Shown: positions 7,916 to 16,584 of the stretch, piece after piece
Numbering within the stretch: the first letter of the stretch is position 1
Layout of the letters: each line of letters begins with the position of its first letter
Assembly (NCBI GenBank): GCA_964551015.1
Contig: CAZKBP010000009.1
Span: 124,001 to 188,000 of the forward strand
Length of the DNA stretch: 64,000 bases
Direction of reading: 5' to 3'
Origin: CAZKBP01 sp964551015
GTDB lineage: Bacteria > Bacteroidota > Bacteroidia > Cytophagales > Microscillaceae
Program-made: the position numbers and the translations under genes
The notes under the pieces: model-generated
Told to the model about the DNA's origin: nothing
Databases searched by the model: none
The model's input: only the letters and a program-made list of their open reading frames with translations

Positions 7916-9553
7916 ATGGCCTCATTAGCACCCAAAACGGGTAAGCTGGGCAGGAGACTAGCGGCTCATTTGCTCAGGCGTACCACGTATCAAGTCACCC
8001 ATAAGCGCATCAATCGCTTCGCCGAATTTAGCGTTTCCGAAGCGGTTGATAGATTACTCAGAGGAGCCCCTAAGCCTGCGCTACCCGAGCCGATTGACCC
8101 CAGAAGTCGTAGAACTTGGATTAATACCAATAGAGATATTGAAACGGGAGAATACCTGCTCCGAAGATATGTCAAGGGCTGGTGGCTGCACGAAGCCCTT
8201 AGAGATCATTCTATTACGCATAAAATGATCTTTTTCTTGCATACTAATTTTCCGACCAATGCCCGTAGTAGCAGTTCTCGAGAGATGTTTGACCATTTGT
8301 CATTGCTGAAATATTACTCCTTGGGAAGTATCAAAAAGTTGGCTAACAAGATCACTTTGGATACCTTGATGGCTCGCTATCTGGGCAACCACAATAGCCA
8401 CAAAAATAACCCCAATGAAAACTATGCGCGGGAGTTTATGGAAATATTCACCATCGGCAAAGGCCCACAACGCGCTCCGGGTGATTATACCCACTACACC
8501 GAAGAAGACGTCCAACAGGCGGCTCGTGTGCTGACTGGTTTCCCCTTAGAAAGAGAACGAGACGTGAACCGTGTGGATGCTCAAACCAAAATTCCCATTC
8601 GCAGCTACGCTAACCCCAAGCGACACGATACGGGGGATAAAACTTTTAGCCATGCTTTCCAGAGAAAAGTCATTCAAGGGCGTGAAGATGAGCAAGGTAT
8701 GTACAAAGAATTAGATGACTTTGTGGAGATGGTTTTTGAGCAAGAAGCAACGGCTCGCTTTATTTGTCGTAAGCTTTACCGCTTCTTTGTTCGCCCTCAG
8801 ATTACCAATGAGATTGAACGAGATATTATCAAACCTTTGGCACAAACGCTCCAAGATCATGACTACAAGCTCAAGCCTGCTTTGAGTCAACTCTTTAATA
8901 GCCAGCACTTTTACGATGAAGACGACGGCAACACGACCAACGAGATCATTGGTGGGATTATCAAATCACCGCTCGAGCTGGTCTTGCAAAGTCTCAGTTT
9001 CTTTCAGCTTGAGATTCCTGACCCTCAGTCTGACACCGAAGAGCATTACGATGATTTTTACCGCAGAGCGGTTCAGGAAATCATGTTTTCAAGAGCAGGT
9101 TTCGAGTTGTTTGAGCCTCCTTCGGTGGCGGGTTATCCGGCCTATCATCAAGAGCCTGGTTTTCATCGCAACTGGTTCAACTCTACGACGATGGTAGCTC
9201 GTTTCAAATTACCCGAAATGCTCCTTCAGGGCAAGCGCGTCTTGGCAGGGGGTGATTTAGGGGGTGTAGAACTGGATATCGTCAAATTTTTGAGTATTCG
9301 TTCTATTTTTCCCGAGCCACAAAACGCCGAAGCCGTGGTGCGCACTTTCCTTCATTATATGCTTTGCGAAGAGCCTCAATCAGATCGTTTTGATTACTTC
9401 TTGAATGAAATCTTTTTGAATGGCTTGAGTCCCAAAAACTGGGAGTTCGAGTGGAATAATTACAAGCAGAGCAGAGATGACTCTGATGTCAAGATTCCGC
9501 TCTCCAATTTAGTAACAGCGATCATGTATTCTCCTGAATACCAGTTGTTTTAA
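7916..9553 (+). CDS. DUF1800 family protein
   Basis: 545 residues from ATG 7916 (an upstream in-frame ATG at 7883 would add 11 residues with no signal-peptide character; 7916 follows the A-rich leader usual in this phylum). DUF1800 proteins start with a helix like AAHLLRRTTYQVTHKRINRFA, which is seen here, and contain LHTNFPTN, NPNENYAREFMEIFTIG, EEDVQQAARVLTGF and the PPSVAGYPAYH motif near residue 400. Function is unknown; the family is nearly always encoded next to a DUF1501 protein, exactly as here (49 bases before it). The two probably act together on the cell envelope or on exported material. Confidence 0.9.
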   Translation: MASLAPKTGKLGRRLAAHLLRRTTYQVTHKRINRFAEFSVSEAVDRLLRGAPKPALPEPIDPRSRRTWINTNRDIETGEYLLRRYVKGWWLHEALRDHSITHKMIFFLHTNFPTNARSSSSREMFDHLSLLKYYSLGSIKKLANKITLDTLMARYLGNHNSHKNNPNENYAREFMEIFTIGKGPQRAPGDYTHYTEEDVQQAARVLTGFPLERERDVNRVDAQTKIPIRSYANPKRHDTGDKTFSHAFQRKVIQGREDEQGMYKELDDFVEMVFEQEATARFICRKLYRFFVRPQITNEIERDIIKPLAQTLQDHDYKLKPALSQLFNSQHFYDEDDGNTTNEIIGGIIKSPLELVLQSLSFFQLEIPDPQSDTEEHYDDFYRRAVQEIMFSRAGFELFEPPSVAGYPAYHQEPGFHRNWFNSTTMVARFKLPEMLLQGKRVLAGGDLGGVELDIVKFLSIRSIFPEPQNAEAVVRTFLHYMLCEEPQSDRFDYFLNEIFLNGLSPKNWEFEWNNYKQSRDDSDVKIPLSNLVTAIMYSPEYQLF

Positions 9554-9602
9554 ATCATTTTCAAGCCAATTCAAAATTCACTCAAATTTTATAGAAGAAA
9601 TT

Positions 9603-12600
9603 ATGAAACGAAGAGATTTCTTAAAAGCATCTGGGCCTTTGTTCGCCGCGCCACTCTTTTTGAATGCGGTTCCCGTGCGTAGTTTTTTTCCCGAAGATAC
9701 CCTTTTGACCACAAATTGTGGCGAGGTGAATTCACGTGCACTCGTAATCATCAAATTAGATGGTGGCAATGACGGCATCAATACGATTATTCCGATTTCT
9801 CAATATGGCAAATATGCCAGATACCGCCCTAAAATCCGCATTCCTGATAGTGGTTCGGACAAATACATTACCCTGGACAATACCTTGGCCAACAGCAAGC
9901 AAGTAGGGCTTCACCCCAGTATGCAGGCCATCAAGCGTTTGTATGATGATGGTTTTGTCAATATCATTCAGGGTGTCGGCTACCCTCTGCCCAATCGCTC
10001 GCACTTCAAATCTAGCGACCTCTGGCAAACGGGGGGCGACCCTACCACTCCTCAAAAATTCAACCTTGATAGTGGTTGGATGGGTCGTTATTTAGAAACG
10101 GCCTACGCAGATTTGCTCTTTGGCCCTAATGCCAGTCTGACCGATCCGCTGGGCATTCATTTGGGTTCTAGTAAAGTGTCCTTAGGCTTTCATACTACGC
10201 AGGAGCACGCCGTGGCGGTAGGTTTAGAAAAACAAAATTTGTCTAACTTCTACACCTTTGTTTCGGGCGTAGGCGGCCCCCCTCCCGATAAGATTTCTAA
10301 CAGTGACTATGGCAAAGAGTTGCGCTTCTTGATCGAGATGCAGAATAGCACGAATGTTTACGCAGAACGCATTTCTTCGGTGTTTGATCAAGGCCAAAAT
10401 GCTATTGAATATCCCAAGTACAAGCTCGCCGATCAACTCAAAACGGTGGCTCGTTTATTGAAAGGAGGAAGCCAAACTAAAATTTTCCATACGAGAATTG
10501 GTGGTTTTGATACCCACGTGTACCAAAAGAATAAACACGCGAATTTGCTTACACAATTTTCTGAATCGGTGAAGGCTTTCATGGATGACCTCCGAGCCAT
10601 GGGGATTGATCGTCGTGTGCTCGTAACGACCTATTCTGAGTTTGGTCGCAAGATCGTAGAAAACCAAAACCAAGGAACTGACCACGGTACTTTCGGCCCG
10701 ATGTTGGTGATCGGAGCGGGCGTGCAAGGAGGAGTATTTGGTCATAACCCCAACCTAGACGACCAAGATAAAGAAGCCATCAAGGACCTTCAGCACGATT
10801 ACCGCAAGGTGTTTGGCACCCTCATTCAAGATTGGCTCGGTGCGGATCAAGAAGCGATGCAAGCAACTCAGTTTGATGCTTATGGCAAGATGTCCTTGAT
10901 TAGTTCCAATCTGGTGGTTGACCCCAGTATCTACAACTGCCGGGGTGGGAGTAGTAGTGGCTCCGAACCACCGCCTCCGGTGCAGCAGGATTTTATTGGA
11001 GAAGTTGGTAAAATCTCAGTGAAGCAAGATAATCGCCAGCAATGGCACAAGGTCGTGCTTAAGAAAAGCTACCAAAATCCAGTAGTGCTTATGTCGCCCT
11101 TAAATTTTGACGGCTCTCAGCCTTGTTTTGCCACCGTGAGAAATATCAAGTCGGCTAGCTTCGAATTTCAGATAACCGAGTGGGCCTATCTTAATGGTAG
11201 TAAGCCCGAAACCACCCTCAGTTACTTGGTAGTGGAGGCAGGAACTTATACTCTAAAGCAGGGTGTCCAGTTAATGGCCGGCAAGCACCCCAAGGTAGAT
11301 CACAATGCTACTCGCATAGGTTTCCCCGCTAGTTTTAATAAAAAACCATTGGTCTTCCCTCAATTGATAGCCGACGGAGGAGGAGAACCTGCCATCACAC
11401 GTATGGTATTTATCAGCGAGAAGGGTTTTCAACTAAAACTGCAAGAAGCCGAAGCAAGTAATCAAGCGCATTATCCCGAAGAAGTGTGTTGGATTGCCAT
11501 TGAGCCGACCACACAGACCCAAGGCTTGGCCTTTGAGGCAGGCAGCACGGGTAGAGTAGTCAGTCACGATTGGTATGAGCTTCAGTTTAGCCAAAACTAT
11601 AGTGGGGACGCCGCTTTGATGGCCAGTATGCAAACCCTTTTTGACACCGATACGGCCAATATTCGCTATGACGATCTTACGGGTCGTGGTGTAAGACTGA
11701 AGATAGAAGAAGAAAAATCTAGAGATCAGGAGGTTCAGCACGCTTTTGAAGAAGTAGCTTACATGGCTTTTCATGGCCCTGGGTACATTTACGCTGAAGC
11801 CAAGGGAACTACTCCTGCCCCTCCCCCATCCAGTGGCTCAGTTTGTGGTAATACCGGAGTCATTACCTGCGAAATGTGGAATCAGTTGGGAGGAAGTGCG
11901 GTCAGTGATATCCCAGTCAATACCACTCCTGACCAAACCAAGTTGATGCCTACTTTCGAGACGGCTCCAAACCAAGGCGATTTTTATGGATTAAGATTGC
12001 GTGGCTACATTTGCCCGCCACAATCAGGACAGTACACTTTCTTTATCGCAGGTGATACCAAGGCCGAATTGTGGCTCAGTGAAGACGACCGCCCTCAGAC
12101 CAAGAAAAGAATCGCTCACGTACCTAATTATACCGCTTATCGTCAGTGGAATAAATTCCCACAGCAGCGTTCGGCCAAAATCTTCCTGAAAAAAGGACAA
12201 CGCTATTATGTAGAAGCTTTGCTCAAAGAAGACATCGGAGGCGACCATCTTTCGGTGGGATGGCAAAGACCCGATGGTACCCAAAACTTACCCATTCCCG
12301 GTCAATGGCTACAAGCTTGGGGAGGCGGTCAGAGTGTGCCTATCACGGATCAATGCCAAGGTACTGGTCAAATCCTTTGGGAGACTTGGTACAACCTACC
12401 CGGGCCTCATCTTGATAAAGTACCTTTTGATACCAATGCTCAGAAGAAGGAGTTCCGCTCTATTTTTGAGTCGCCTACCGACATGGCCGAGGCTTACGGA
12501 GGTAGACTTCGGGGCTTCATCTGTCCCCCACAAACGGGTAATTATACTTTCTACATCGCGGCTGACTACCGAGGGGAGCTTTACCTGAGTAATAATTACG

Positions 12601-13172
12601 ATCCTGCCAATAAAGTCTTGATTGCCAGTGTACCTCGCTACACTTCTCCTCGTCAGTGGGATAAATTTCCAGCGCAGAAATCCCAGCAGGTCTATCTCAT
12701 CAAGGGGGTTCCCTATTACGTGGAGGCAAGGATGAAGGAAGACATTGTCAATGACCATTTAGCGGTAGGATGGCAAAGACCCGATCGCAACTTTGAGCGA
12801 CCTATCTTAGGCAAATGGCTGATTCCTTGGACTTATGCCAAATTCCAAGAGCTGAAGCAGGGCAATTTCCAAGCGAGCAACCGAGAAATTGTCGCACAAG
12901 ATACGAGTCCTTTTGAGGTAAACCGTGAGCTATCCATCAATTGCTACCCGAATACTTTTACCAAGCATTTTGATCTAGCCATTGGTAATCCTTCTTCGGA
13001 GCAGGCTTGGATTCAGATTTTCAATTCGAATGGTAAGCTGGTTTTCTATCAAGAGATGAGAGCCTCAGACGAAGCGACTCGCATTGAAGCAGGGCATTTC
13101 CAGCCGGGGCTTTATATTGTCAAAGTAGTGGTCGGAAGCGAAGTGAAGACTACCCGCGTAGTGAAACAATAA
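9603..13172 (+). CDS. DUF1501 protein fused to lectin-like, two PA14-like and T9SS sorting domains
   Basis: 1189 residues. The N-terminus MKRRDFLKASG is a twin-arginine-type motif followed by a short hydrophobic stretch. Residues about 40-445 form the DUF1501 sulfatase-like domain (LVIIKLDGGNDGINTIIP; YSEFGRKI; GTDHGTFGPMLVIG). After a Pro/Ser linker (GGSSSGSEPPPPVQ), residues about 460-720 are a repeated beta-rich region reminiscent of an H-type lectin. Two PA14-like modules of about 155 residues follow (near 735-890 and 915-1075), each with the sequence order RLRGxICPPQxGxYTFxIA then HLxVGWQRPD. The last 80 residues are a T9SS sorting domain (INCYPNTFTKHFDLAIG ... GLYIVKV). Probably anchored or released at the cell surface. 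Partner of the DUF1800 protein upstream. Confidence 0.88.
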   Translation: MKRRDFLKASGPLFAAPLFLNAVPVRSFFPEDTLLTTNCGEVNSRALVIIKLDGGNDGINTIIPISQYGKYARYRPKIRIPDSGSDKYITLDNTLANSKQVGLHPSMQAIKRLYDDGFVNIIQGVGYPLPNRSHFKSSDLWQTGGDPTTPQKFNLDSGWMGRYLETAYADLLFGPNASLTDPLGIHLGSSKVSLGFHTTQEHAVAVGLEKQNLSNFYTFVSGVGGPPPDKISNSDYGKELRFLIEMQNSTNVYAERISSVFDQGQNAIEYPKYKLADQLKTVARLLKGGSQTKIFHTRIGGFDTHVYQKNKHANLLTQFSESVKAFMDDLRAMGIDRRVLVTTYSEFGRKIVENQNQGTDHGTFGPMLVIGAGVQGGVFGHNPNLDDQDKEAIKDLQHDYRKVFGTLIQDWLGADQEAMQATQFDAYGKMSLISSNLVVDPSIYNCRGGSSSGSEPPPPVQQDFIGEVGKISVKQDNRQQWHKVVLKKSYQNPVVLMSPLNFDGSQPCFATVRNIKSASFEFQITEWAYLNGSKPETTLSYLVVEAGTYTLKQGVQLMAGKHPKVDHNATRIGFPASFNKKPLVFPQLIADGGGEPAITRMVFISEKGFQLKLQEAEASNQAHYPEEVCWIAIEPTTQTQGLAFEAGSTGRVVSHDWYELQFSQNYSGDAALMASMQTLFDTDTANIRYDDLTGRGVRLKIEEEKSRDQEVQHAFEEVAYMAFHGPGYIYAEAKGTTPAPPPSSGSVCGNTGVITCEMWNQLGGSAVSDIPVNTTPDQTKLMPTFETAPNQGDFYGLRLRGYICPPQSGQYTFFIAGDTKAELWLSEDDRPQTKKRIAHVPNYTAYRQWNKFPQQRSAKIFLKKGQRYYVEALLKEDIGGDHLSVGWQRPDGTQNLPIPGQWLQAWGGGQSVPITDQCQGTGQILWETWYNLPGPHLDKVPFDTNAQKKEFRSIFESPTDMAEAYGGRLRGFICPPQTGNYTFYIAADYRGELYLSNNYDPANKVLIASVPRYTSPRQWDKFPAQKSQQVYLIKGVPYYVEARMKEDIVNDHLAVGWQRPDRNFERPILGKWLIPWTYAKFQELKQGNFQASNREIVAQDTSPFEVNRELSINCYPNTFTKHFDLAIGNPSSEQAWIQIFNSNGKLVFYQEMRASDEATRIEAGHFQPGLYIVKVVVGSEVKTTRVVKQ

Positions 13173-13199
13173 GATAAAGATGGGTGTGAGTATTGAATT

Positions 13200-13224
13200 G
13201 ATGGCGGGTGTTGCTCCCGCCATC
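13200..13224. terminator. GC-rich hairpin after the DUF1501 gene
   Basis: GATGGCGGG-TGTTGCT-CCCGCCATC, nine perfect pairs, 28 bases after the stop and between convergent genes. There is no long T run, so termination is likely but not certain. Confidence 0.5.
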
Positions 13225-13324
13225 GATTTGGACTCGGCCAAGCGGGTTACATCTATCGGTTCTATAGAAAATCTATCATTTCAAAGTTATGCAAAGGGAA
13301 TATAGAACTTCATTTCCAATTTAC

Positions 13325-14233
13325 CTATCGAATCAATCTTGCTCCTATATTAAAAGTGCTTCCTGCTCCTTCATTTTTACCCAAAACAAAATTTGTATAG
13401 CTAGATTCTAACTCAATCATGCCAGGAATCAATTGAAACTTCACCCCCACTCCTGGTTGCATAAAGTAGGAAAAACTTTCGTTCTGGTTGAGGCGTGACC
13501 AAAATTCGTTTTGCACGAAAATCGTCCAACGATCACTGGGAAAATAACTCAAAAACACACTCAAGGGCAAATCTAAGCGTCGGAAGTTGCGAGGATTGTC
13601 AGCATCTCGGTTGATTGTCCACCAAATTCCTAGCTGAGTAAAAACCTGAAATTGACTGCCTAAGGCTTGGTCGTACAAAAACTGATTAATCCACACGTAA
13701 CGATCATCGGCTACGAAAACATCGGGCTTTTCCTCATTCCCACTCAATTGATCTCCCACTGGAAAAAGAAATGTACTCTGAATAGAAAATCGCTCCCACT
13801 TCCGCACCGGAGCAATTCGCAAGCGAGGCCCAAAATAAGATAAGGCCGTGCGGCTACGTTCCCCGTTGGAAAAAGCATAAGTTTTGAGCGGTGAGCTGTC
13901 TTTTTCATCCAAGTGGGTAGCGTTGATCCACATTTCCAAGCCCACATTCACGCGAGGCGCAATTCCCAAAGTCAGTTGATTGATCACCGTGAGAAAGTTT
14001 TGTCGCTCATTCAAATCTGTCTGCTCAGTTCCCTCAAAAAACTGGGTTTGGGTGTAGAGATTCAAGAAAACTTTCAGTTCCCATTGTTCTTCCCGAAGCA
14101 AAACTGAAGGCGTATAAGCTTGAATATTGAAATTACTATCCAAATCTGCTTGTGCTCGGGCTGAAAAACATCCTAAGACATTTGTAATCAATAAGATACA
14201 GACAAAAAACTTATATTGAGGGCTTGCTGACAT
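13325..14233 (-). CDS. secreted, probable outer-membrane beta-barrel protein
   Basis: 302 residues with an N-terminal signal peptide (FFVCILLITNVLGCFSARAQA, cleavage near residue 28). The rest is an alternation of amphipathic strands with aromatic girdles (VFLNLYTQTQFF, NVGLEMWINATHL, FQVFTQLGIWWTIN, WTIFVQNEFWSRL) and ends in a terminal strand STFNIGARLIR, as in outer-membrane barrels. It resembles the uncharacterised transporter/porin-like proteins of Bacteroidota. No named family recognised. Divergent from the FAD oxidoreductase at 14348, sharing a 114-base intergenic region. Confidence 0.65.
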   Translation of the reverse strand: MSASPQYKFFVCILLITNVLGCFSARAQADLDSNFNIQAYTPSVLLREEQWELKVFLNLYTQTQFFEGTEQTDLNERQNFLTVINQLTLGIAPRVNVGLEMWINATHLDEKDSSPLKTYAFSNGERSRTALSYFGPRLRIAPVRKWERFSIQSTFLFPVGDQLSGNEEKPDVFVADDRYVWINQFLYDQALGSQFQVFTQLGIWWTINRDADNPRNFRRLDLPLSVFLSYFPSDRWTIFVQNEFWSRLNQNESFSYFMQPGVGVKFQLIPGMIELESSYTNFVLGKNEGAGSTFNIGARLIR

Positions 14234-14324
14234 ATCCGAAAACTCATTAGAAATTATTCAAAAGAAACTAAGTTTTTCTCCCCCCAATGTCACTCAAATG
14301 ACAAACCGATCCTTTGCCATTCCC

Positions 14325-14332
14325 TTACTTTG
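14325..14332 (+). promoter_or_regulatory. possible -7 promoter motif TTACTTTG
   Basis: TTACTTTG differs from TAnnTTTG at one position and lies 15 bases before the chosen ATG at 14348, implying a leader of about ten bases. No clear -33 box is seen. Confidence 0.3.
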
Positions 14333-14347
14333 TTTAAAATATTTTTT

Positions 14348-15679
14348 ATGGAGCATATTGTCATCATCGGTAACGGTGTTTCTGGAATCACCGCCGCCCG
14401 CCATATTCGCAAGTTTAGTGACCATCGTATCACCGTGATTTCTGGAGAAACAGATCATTTTTTCTCCCGCACTGCGCTGATGTATATCTACATGGGGCAC
14501 ATGAAGTACGAAAACACCAAGCCCTACGAAGATTGGTTTTGGAAGAAAAATCGCATCGAGCTCAAGCGAGCATGGGTAGAAAGAGTAGATGCAGACCAGA
14601 AAACCCTTCACCTTTCCTCAGGAGCAACCATGGCTTACGATAAATTGGTGCTGGCGGTAGGCTCCAAATTCAATAAGTTTGGTTGGCCCGGACAAGACCT
14701 TAAAGGAGTGGGCGGCTTGTATAGCTACCAAGACTTAGAAAAGATGGAGCAATATTCTGCTGATACCCAAATGGCCGTGATCGTAGGAGGCGGATTGATC
14801 GGGGTAGAAATGGCCGAGATGTTTCTAACCAGAGACATTAACGTTACTTTTTTAGTGAGAGAAGATCGTTTTTGGGGAAATGTCTTGCCACTTGAAGAAG
14901 GCCAAATGGTAGCCCGCCATATGCGTGAACACCACGTAGATCTGCGCCTGAGTACCGAATTAAAAGAAATCCTAGCCGATGAGCAAGGCCGTGCCCGTGC
15001 CGTACTCACCAATCACGGAGAAGAAATTCCTTGCCAATTTGTAGGATTGACCGCGGGTGTTAGTCCAAAGATTGATTTCCTGAAGGATTCTCAAATCGAG
15101 ACTCAACGCGGCATTATGGTCAACGAATATCTGGAAACAAGCGTGCCCGACGTATACGCCATTGGCGATTGTGCCCAACGTCGTGAACCGCTGCCAGAAC
15201 GTCGCCCTTTGGAGCAGGTCTGGTACACAGGTCGGATGATGGGCGAAACCCTAGCCCAAACCATTTGTGGCAATCGTACGGCCTATCAGCCCGGAGAATG
15301 GTTTAATTCTGCTAAATTTTTTGATATTGAATACCAGACTTACGGTTGGGTACGCAGTGAACCAGAAGAGGGCGTGGAGACTTTTTATTGGGAACACGCC
15401 GATGGCAAAATGTCTTTCCGCTTGAACTATTGGCAGGAAAGCGGCCAGATCAAAGGAATCAATGTTTTCGGCTTTCGCCAAAGACATGAGATTTGGGATC
15501 AATGGCTGCGCGAAAAACGCGATGCTGATTACGTGATGGAAAACTTACCCATCGCCAACTTTGATCCTGAATTTTTTAAACAGCACGAATCCAGCATTAT
15601 CCAACAATACAACCAAGAAACTGGCAAAAGCCTTAAAATCAAAGGAAAGAAAGGGCTTTTTGCCCGAATGTTTGCCTAG
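14348..15679 (+). CDS. FAD-dependent pyridine nucleotide-disulphide oxidoreductase
   Basis: 443 residues from ATG 14348 (the in-frame TTG at 14330 lies in the promoter). Two dinucleotide folds are plain: IVIIGNGVSGITAARHIR for FAD at the N-terminus and AVIVGGGLIGVEMAEMF for NAD(P)H near residue 145. The second FAD motif VPDVYAIGDCAQ is near residue 265. It lacks the redox CxxC of glutaredoxin-type reductases, so it resembles rubredoxin, ferredoxin or nitrite-reductase-type (NirB) FAD reductases. The C-terminal 120 residues hold an extra domain. On the same strand follow a DUF1223 thioredoxin-like lipoprotein and a polyferredoxin membrane protein, suggesting an electron-transfer cluster. Confidence 0.85.
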   Translation: MEHIVIIGNGVSGITAARHIRKFSDHRITVISGETDHFFSRTALMYIYMGHMKYENTKPYEDWFWKKNRIELKRAWVERVDADQKTLHLSSGATMAYDKLVLAVGSKFNKFGWPGQDLKGVGGLYSYQDLEKMEQYSADTQMAVIVGGGLIGVEMAEMFLTRDINVTFLVREDRFWGNVLPLEEGQMVARHMREHHVDLRLSTELKEILADEQGRARAVLTNHGEEIPCQFVGLTAGVSPKIDFLKDSQIETQRGIMVNEYLETSVPDVYAIGDCAQRREPLPERRPLEQVWYTGRMMGETLAQTICGNRTAYQPGEWFNSAKFFDIEYQTYGWVRSEPEEGVETFYWEHADGKMSFRLNYWQESGQIKGINVFGFRQRHEIWDQWLREKRDADYVMENLPIANFDPEFFKQHESSIIQQYNQETGKSLKIKGKKGLFARMFA

Positions 15680-15731
15680 TCAATGGTAAATTCCAGACTA
15701 GAAGCCATTTGTAATTAGTAATCCAACGATT

Positions 15732-16544
15732 ATGCAGAAATTTATTTCATCCTTGTTATCAATCGCTGTGGTATTTTTTGCCGCTTGCCAGTCTGGCTCC
15801 GAGCAGTCCGCACAGACCGAGCAGAAAGCTGCTATGAGCGATATGCCTTTGAAAATTACCCTGAAAGAAAATAAAGAAGGCTTTGCCGTGGTGGAGCTTT
15901 TTACCTCCGAAGGCTGTTCTTCTTGCCCGCCTGCCGACCGCTTGACCGAAGAGCTTGCCAAAGAAGCTGAAGCCAAGGGGCAAGATGTCTATATTTTGGC
16001 CTTTCATGTGGATTATTGGAATCGCTTGGGCTGGAGAGATCGCTTCAGCAAGCAGGCTTTCTCCAATCGTCAGTATTGGTATGCCGAGCAATTCAAACAA
16101 GGAACGGTTTATACCCCCCAGATGATTGTCAATGGAGCCACGGAATTCGTAGGCTCTCGCCGTGCCGAAGCAAAGGAGGCTATTCGAGAAGCACTTACTC
16201 AAACCGAAGAAAATCAAATCCAAATTGATTTAACAAATACGGAAAAAGCAGGCGAAATAGCCTACACCATTGATGAAGTACCCGAAAATACGCAATTGCA
16301 CTACGCTTGGGTAGAAAAAGATTTGAGCAGCAAAGTCAAATCTGGCGAAAATCGAGGCCGAAATCTACACCACTACAGTGTAGTTTGGGATTTAAAGACT
16401 ATTGACCAACCCCAAACTTCGGGTAAACTTGCTCTGGATTTCGCACATCAAGATGGAGGAAAATATGAATTAATCGCCTTTTTACAGCATGAAAAAGGTG
16501 CTAAAATATTAGGAGCTTCTCGCTACGAATTTGAAATAAATTAA
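15732..16544 (+). CDS. DUF1223 thioredoxin-like lipoprotein
   Basis: 270 residues. The lipobox FFAAC places the lipidated Cys at position 19. The DUF1223 core starts at VVELFTSEGCSSCPPADRL, with a CxxC pair (C62, C65) in a thioredoxin-like fold, then AFHVDYWNRLGWRDRFS and YTPQMIVNGATEFVGSR, all typical of the family. It is expected in the periplasm or on a membrane. Function is undetermined; the CxxC suggests thiol-disulphide chemistry. It sits 52 bases after the FAD oxidoreductase and 40 bases before the polyferredoxin gene. Confidence 0.9.
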   Translation: MQKFISSLLSIAVVFFAACQSGSEQSAQTEQKAAMSDMPLKITLKENKEGFAVVELFTSEGCSSCPPADRLTEELAKEAEAKGQDVYILAFHVDYWNRLGWRDRFSKQAFSNRQYWYAEQFKQGTVYTPQMIVNGATEFVGSRRAEAKEAIREALTQTEENQIQIDLTNTEKAGEIAYTIDEVPENTQLHYAWVEKDLSSKVKSGENRGRNLHHYSVVWDLKTIDQPQTSGKLALDFAHQDGGKYELIAFLQHEKGAKILGASRYEFEIN

Positions 16545-16584
16545 GACATAGATTGAAAGCTATTTTTTCAAAAATCAAAACTTT

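Noticed and set aside
15251..15502. Antisense open frames within the FAD reductase gene
   Set aside because: Mirror-image frames of a well-supported gene.
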